Assembly: GCA_910584665.1 (NCBI GenBank)
Contig: CAJUBL010000019.1
Coordinates: forward strand, 1 to 45,525
Source of the DNA: an uncultured Muribaculaceae bacterium
GTDB taxonomy: Bacteria > Bacteroidota > Bacteroidia > Bacteroidales > Muribaculaceae
DNA length: 45,525 nt
Direction: 5' to 3'
Shown here: positions 43,236 to 45,525 of the stretch, piece after piece
How the letters are laid out: the number at the start of each line of letters is the position of its first letter
Numbering within the stretch: the stretch's first letter is position 1
Translations under genes and position numbers: made by a program
The notes under the pieces: model-generated
The model's input: the letters and a program-made list of their open reading frames with translations, nothing else
What the model was told of the DNA's origin: nothing
Databases searched by the model: none

Positions 43236-43264
43236 ATCTATATCTGGATTTTATGATAATCAAA

Positions 43265-43298
43265 TGCGTGTTGTATCACAATACAACACGCAAATGTA
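43265..43298 (-). promoter_or_regulatory. pta -7 box with 12-bp palindrome at the transcript start
   Basis: The minus-strand -7 box TACATTTG occupies 43298-43291. It overlaps a perfect 12-bp inverted repeat (TGCGTGTTGTAT 43265-43276, ATACAACACGCA 43281-43292) with a 4-base loop. No TTTG is found at -33. The dyad may be an operator or a 5' RNA hairpin. Confidence 0.55.
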
Positions 43299-43413
43299 CT
43301 AAAAATCCGCGAGCTTTTACACCGACAGTATACAAAAAGTTTACAATCAACGTAAAGCCGGATCCGGACACAACCTTACGGGCCCACACCCTCACCACAC
43401 AAAAGACTATGGA

Positions 43414-44292
43414 TCAATCCGTTAGGTCTGAAGGCAGAATTGGCATGGCCCCTTTCGCCGTACATACAAATGCTGACGTACGGACGGCAAGCGAATGAGC
43501 CTCAGTGACACTTTTCCCTTTCAGGAGGGAGGATATGAAAGCGGCAGTAAAGCTGTCACCGGCTCCGACAGTGTCAGCCACCTCAACTCTGGGTGTAGGC
43601 TGGAAAGACACGTTGCCCGGCGTAAACACATAGCTCCCGTTGATGCCACAGGTCAGTATAAGCATTTTCAGATTGTACTTTCCGAGGAGAATCCAGCATT
43701 TATCCTGTAGATCTATGCCCGGATACCCGAACATACGGCTTACAGTAACCAGCTCCTCATCGTTAATCTTAAGAATATTGCACCGCTTCATGGAATTGCA
43801 GAGAATATCCCTGTTATAGAATCCCTGACGAAGATTCACATCAAATACCACCAGGGTGTCCTCATTCTGAGGCATCGCATCGAGGAAGCGATTGATAGTA
43901 TTGCGCGACACAACATTCCTTTGGGCAAGAGAACCGAAACATACAGCCTTTGTCCTTTGGGCAAGAGACTCAAGATGTGCCGTATACGGGATATTGTCCC
44001 ATGCAACGTTTTCCTTGATTTCATACTGAGGCACTCCGGCCTGATCTATCTCGACCTGTACCGTTCCGGTTGGATATGGCACCTCGGCTATGAGCTGGTT
44101 AAGACCTTTGGATGTGAAATTCCCGACTATTTCTTTACCGAGAGCGTCATCACCTACTGCGCTCACCACGCAGCTCGGAAGGCCGAACTGTGAAACATGA
44201 TAGGCGAAATTGGCAGGTGCACCGCCAATTTTCTTACCTTCGGGCAGAACATCCCACAAGGCTTCGCCCATTCCTACAACTATGTCATTCAT
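43414..44292 (-). CDS. PfkB-family carbohydrate kinase (probable fructokinase)
   Basis: A 292-residue ribokinase-type kinase. It starts VVGMGEALWDVLPEGKKIGG, has NFAYHVSQFG for sugar binding, and the ATP/anion-hole motif DTVGAGDSFTAAF with catalytic Asp246 near the C-terminus. The opening and the paired transporter resemble the fructokinase/FruP pair of Bacteroides fructan loci, so fructose is the best guess. It lies 30 bases downstream of the transporter, most likely one operon. Confidence 0.88.
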   Translation of the reverse strand: MNDIVVGMGEALWDVLPEGKKIGGAPANFAYHVSQFGLPSCVVSAVGDDALGKEIVGNFTSKGLNQLIAEVPYPTGTVQVEIDQAGVPQYEIKENVAWDNIPYTAHLESLAQRTKAVCFGSLAQRNVVSRNTINRFLDAMPQNEDTLVVFDVNLRQGFYNRDILCNSMKRCNILKINDEELVTVSRMFGYPGIDLQDKCWILLGKYNLKMLILTCGINGSYVFTPGNVSFQPTPRVEVADTVGAGDSFTAAFISSLLKGKSVTEAHSLAVRTSAFVCTAKGAMPILPSDLTD

Positions 44293-44322
44293 GTCGATTG
44301 GGTAAGTTTTTTATTAATGTAT

Positions 44323-45507
44323 TTATATTTTTCTGATTTTCAGAGTATAGTAAAGAAGGTATGCCACTCCGACAGCCATTACGGCAACCGCTCCGGTCTG
44401 ACCGGTCACGTCAGCGGCATAGCCCATTGCAAGCGGGAATACAGTGCCTCCGAAAAGTCCCATAATCATTAAACCGGAAACTTCATTCTTTTCGTCTGGA
44501 GTATAGACAAGTGCTTGTGAGAAAACTACCGGGAAGATATTTGAATTCCCAAATCCGATCAGTCCGATACCGGCATATAGCGGAGTTAGAGTATCGCATA
44601 CGAATAATATTCCCATTCCGGCCAGCATCATCAAAACGCTTATTGCAAAAAATATTTTGGATGACATGGATCGAAGGATAAACGCACCGAGAAAACAGCC
44701 GATTGTTCGGAATATAAAGTAAATCCCGGTGGCAAATCCGGCTTCTTCAAGCGGAATGTCAAGACGCTCCATAATTATTTTAGGGGCCGTGGTGTTTGTT
44801 CCCACATCTATTCCGACATGACACATGATGCCGATGAAACAAAGAAGTATGAACGGCCGCCCAAGCAGTTTAAGACATTCACCTATACCCGAAGCCTTGT
44901 CGGGTCTCTCTTCATCTATCGGCGTAGCAGCTAAAAGTGAAATAGAAAGAAAACTGACGACTGCATAAATCACGAATAAGGCTCTCCATCCGAGTCCGAA
45001 TGTCGGGAATACAGTAGTAGCCCCCCATGCGGCAATCACAGGCGCAAGGAATGAGGCTATTGCCTTGACGAATTGTCCGAATGTAAGGGTAGAAGCCAAC
45101 TTATCACTACTTATGAGATTTGTCACCAGCGGGTTAAGCGAAGTCTGCATAATCGCATTACCTATACCAAGCAGAGAGAATGATATGAGCATTACAGTAT
45201 AGCTATCTCCAAATGCCGGGACAAACAATGATATTGCAGTAATTATAAGGCTTATAAGAACAGTGTTCTTTCTCCCTATCCTATTCATCAGCATACCGGT
45301 AGGAACTGAAAATATAAGGAACCAGAAGAAGACAAGAGATGGAAAGAGATTTGCCTGTGAATCGGTCAGATTCAGATCTTTCTGCACATAGTTCGACGCT
45401 GTGCCCACAAGGTCAACGAATCCCATTACAAAGAAGCAGAGCATCACCGGGATTATCTGAAGCCAAAAAGATTTCCTGTTGGTGACAAGCGATTGTGTCA
45501 TAGTCAT
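44323..45507 (-). CDS. FucP-like major-facilitator sugar transporter
   Basis: A 394-residue membrane protein with about 12 helices. The N-terminus has MLCFFVMGFVDLVGTASNYV, then LNRIGRK-type loop MNRIGRKNTV and GIGNAIMQTSLNPLVTNL, which are typical of the FucP/GalP-like sugar:proton symporter group in Bacteroidetes. It would import a monosaccharide, likely fructose given the kinase. It begins 18 bases from the right edge of the window, so its promoter and any further genes of the locus are outside. Confidence 0.87.
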   Translation of the reverse strand: MTMTQSLVTNRKSFWLQIIPVMLCFFVMGFVDLVGTASNYVQKDLNLTDSQANLFPSLVFFWFLIFSVPTGMLMNRIGRKNTVLISLIITAISLFVPAFGDSYTVMLISFSLLGIGNAIMQTSLNPLVTNLISSDKLASTLTFGQFVKAIASFLAPVIAAWGATTVFPTFGLGWRALFVIYAVVSFLSISLLAATPIDEERPDKASGIGECLKLLGRPFILLCFIGIMCHVGIDVGTNTTAPKIIMERLDIPLEEAGFATGIYFIFRTIGCFLGAFILRSMSSKIFFAISVLMMLAGMGILFVCDTLTPLYAGIGLIGFGNSNIFPVVFSQALVYTPDEKNEVSGLMIMGLFGGTVFPLAMGYAADVTGQTGAVAVMAVGVAYLLYYTLKIRKI

Positions 45508-45525
45508 TATATTTTCGTTATTATA

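Overview
The window looks like the chromosome of a gut Bacteroidales bacterium, most like Muribaculaceae or a close relative. The evidence is the SusC/SusD pair with BACON-domain lipoproteins, the many Bacteroidetes-type promoters (TTTG, 19-21 bases, TAnnTTTG), a tmRNA whose tag ends ALAA, a diaminopimelate dehydrogenase gene beside ackA/pta/pgi, and a cobalamin riboswitch in front of a lone TonB receptor. The family assignment is inference; no 16S gene is present.

Left part (1 to about 11.6 kb, AT-richer, accessory in character). Two Sel1-repeat genes end in the same 54-bp sequence (53/54 identical) but lead into unrelated downstream genes. Between them lie a small membrane-anchored protein, a decayed gene on the minus strand, a DUF2971-like protein, an AAA/DUF4143 ATPase and a gene-poor stretch. 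The second Sel1 gene is followed by a YdeI/OmdA-like gene, an AraC-type regulator broken by one in-frame TAG, and a chloramphenicol-acetyltransferase-like gene. A compact six-gene run then encodes zinc ribbon, DJ-1/PfpI, TfoX-N, YCII, GNAT and META lipoprotein products. The second Sel1 gene and the six-gene run are each preceded by a related leader of about 145-245 nt. The leader has two conserved blocks around a variable hairpin domain, and is a candidate undescribed RNA or mobile leader.

Middle part (11.7 to 36 kb). After tmRNA (ssrA, minus strand) comes a coherent catabolic region: GH36 alpha-galactosidase and GlpT (minus), glpC-glpB-glpA anaerobic glycerol-3-phosphate dehydrogenase (minus) and a divergent DeoR-family GlpR. 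A plus-strand SusCD-type locus follows: two BACON lipoproteins, SusC, SusD, a calcineurin-like phosphoesterase lipoprotein and a GH31 enzyme. Then come a glycerophosphodiester phosphodiesterase with its own promoter and a second GH31 enzyme on the minus strand. My reading is that this is one system for taking apart an alpha-glycosylated glycerophosphate compound, for example glycosylated teichoic or lipoteichoic acid. It would bind and import the material, strip the alpha-linked sugars, cut the phosphodiesters, import glycerol-3-phosphate and oxidise it. The heptamer TTTCGTT/AACGAAA occurs twice in the glpA promoter region and twice at the SusCD-locus promoter, which suggests GlpR controls both.

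Right part (36 to 45.5 kb). A cobalamin riboswitch precedes a BtuB-like TonB receptor. The minus-strand run pta, ackA, ddh, pgi covers acetate/ATP formation, meso-diaminopimelate synthesis and hexose-phosphate isomerisation; the pta-ackA gap holds seven copies of AATCTGCG. The window ends in a PfkB sugar kinase and an FucP-like sugar transporter, probably the edge of a fructose/fructan locus that continues beyond it.
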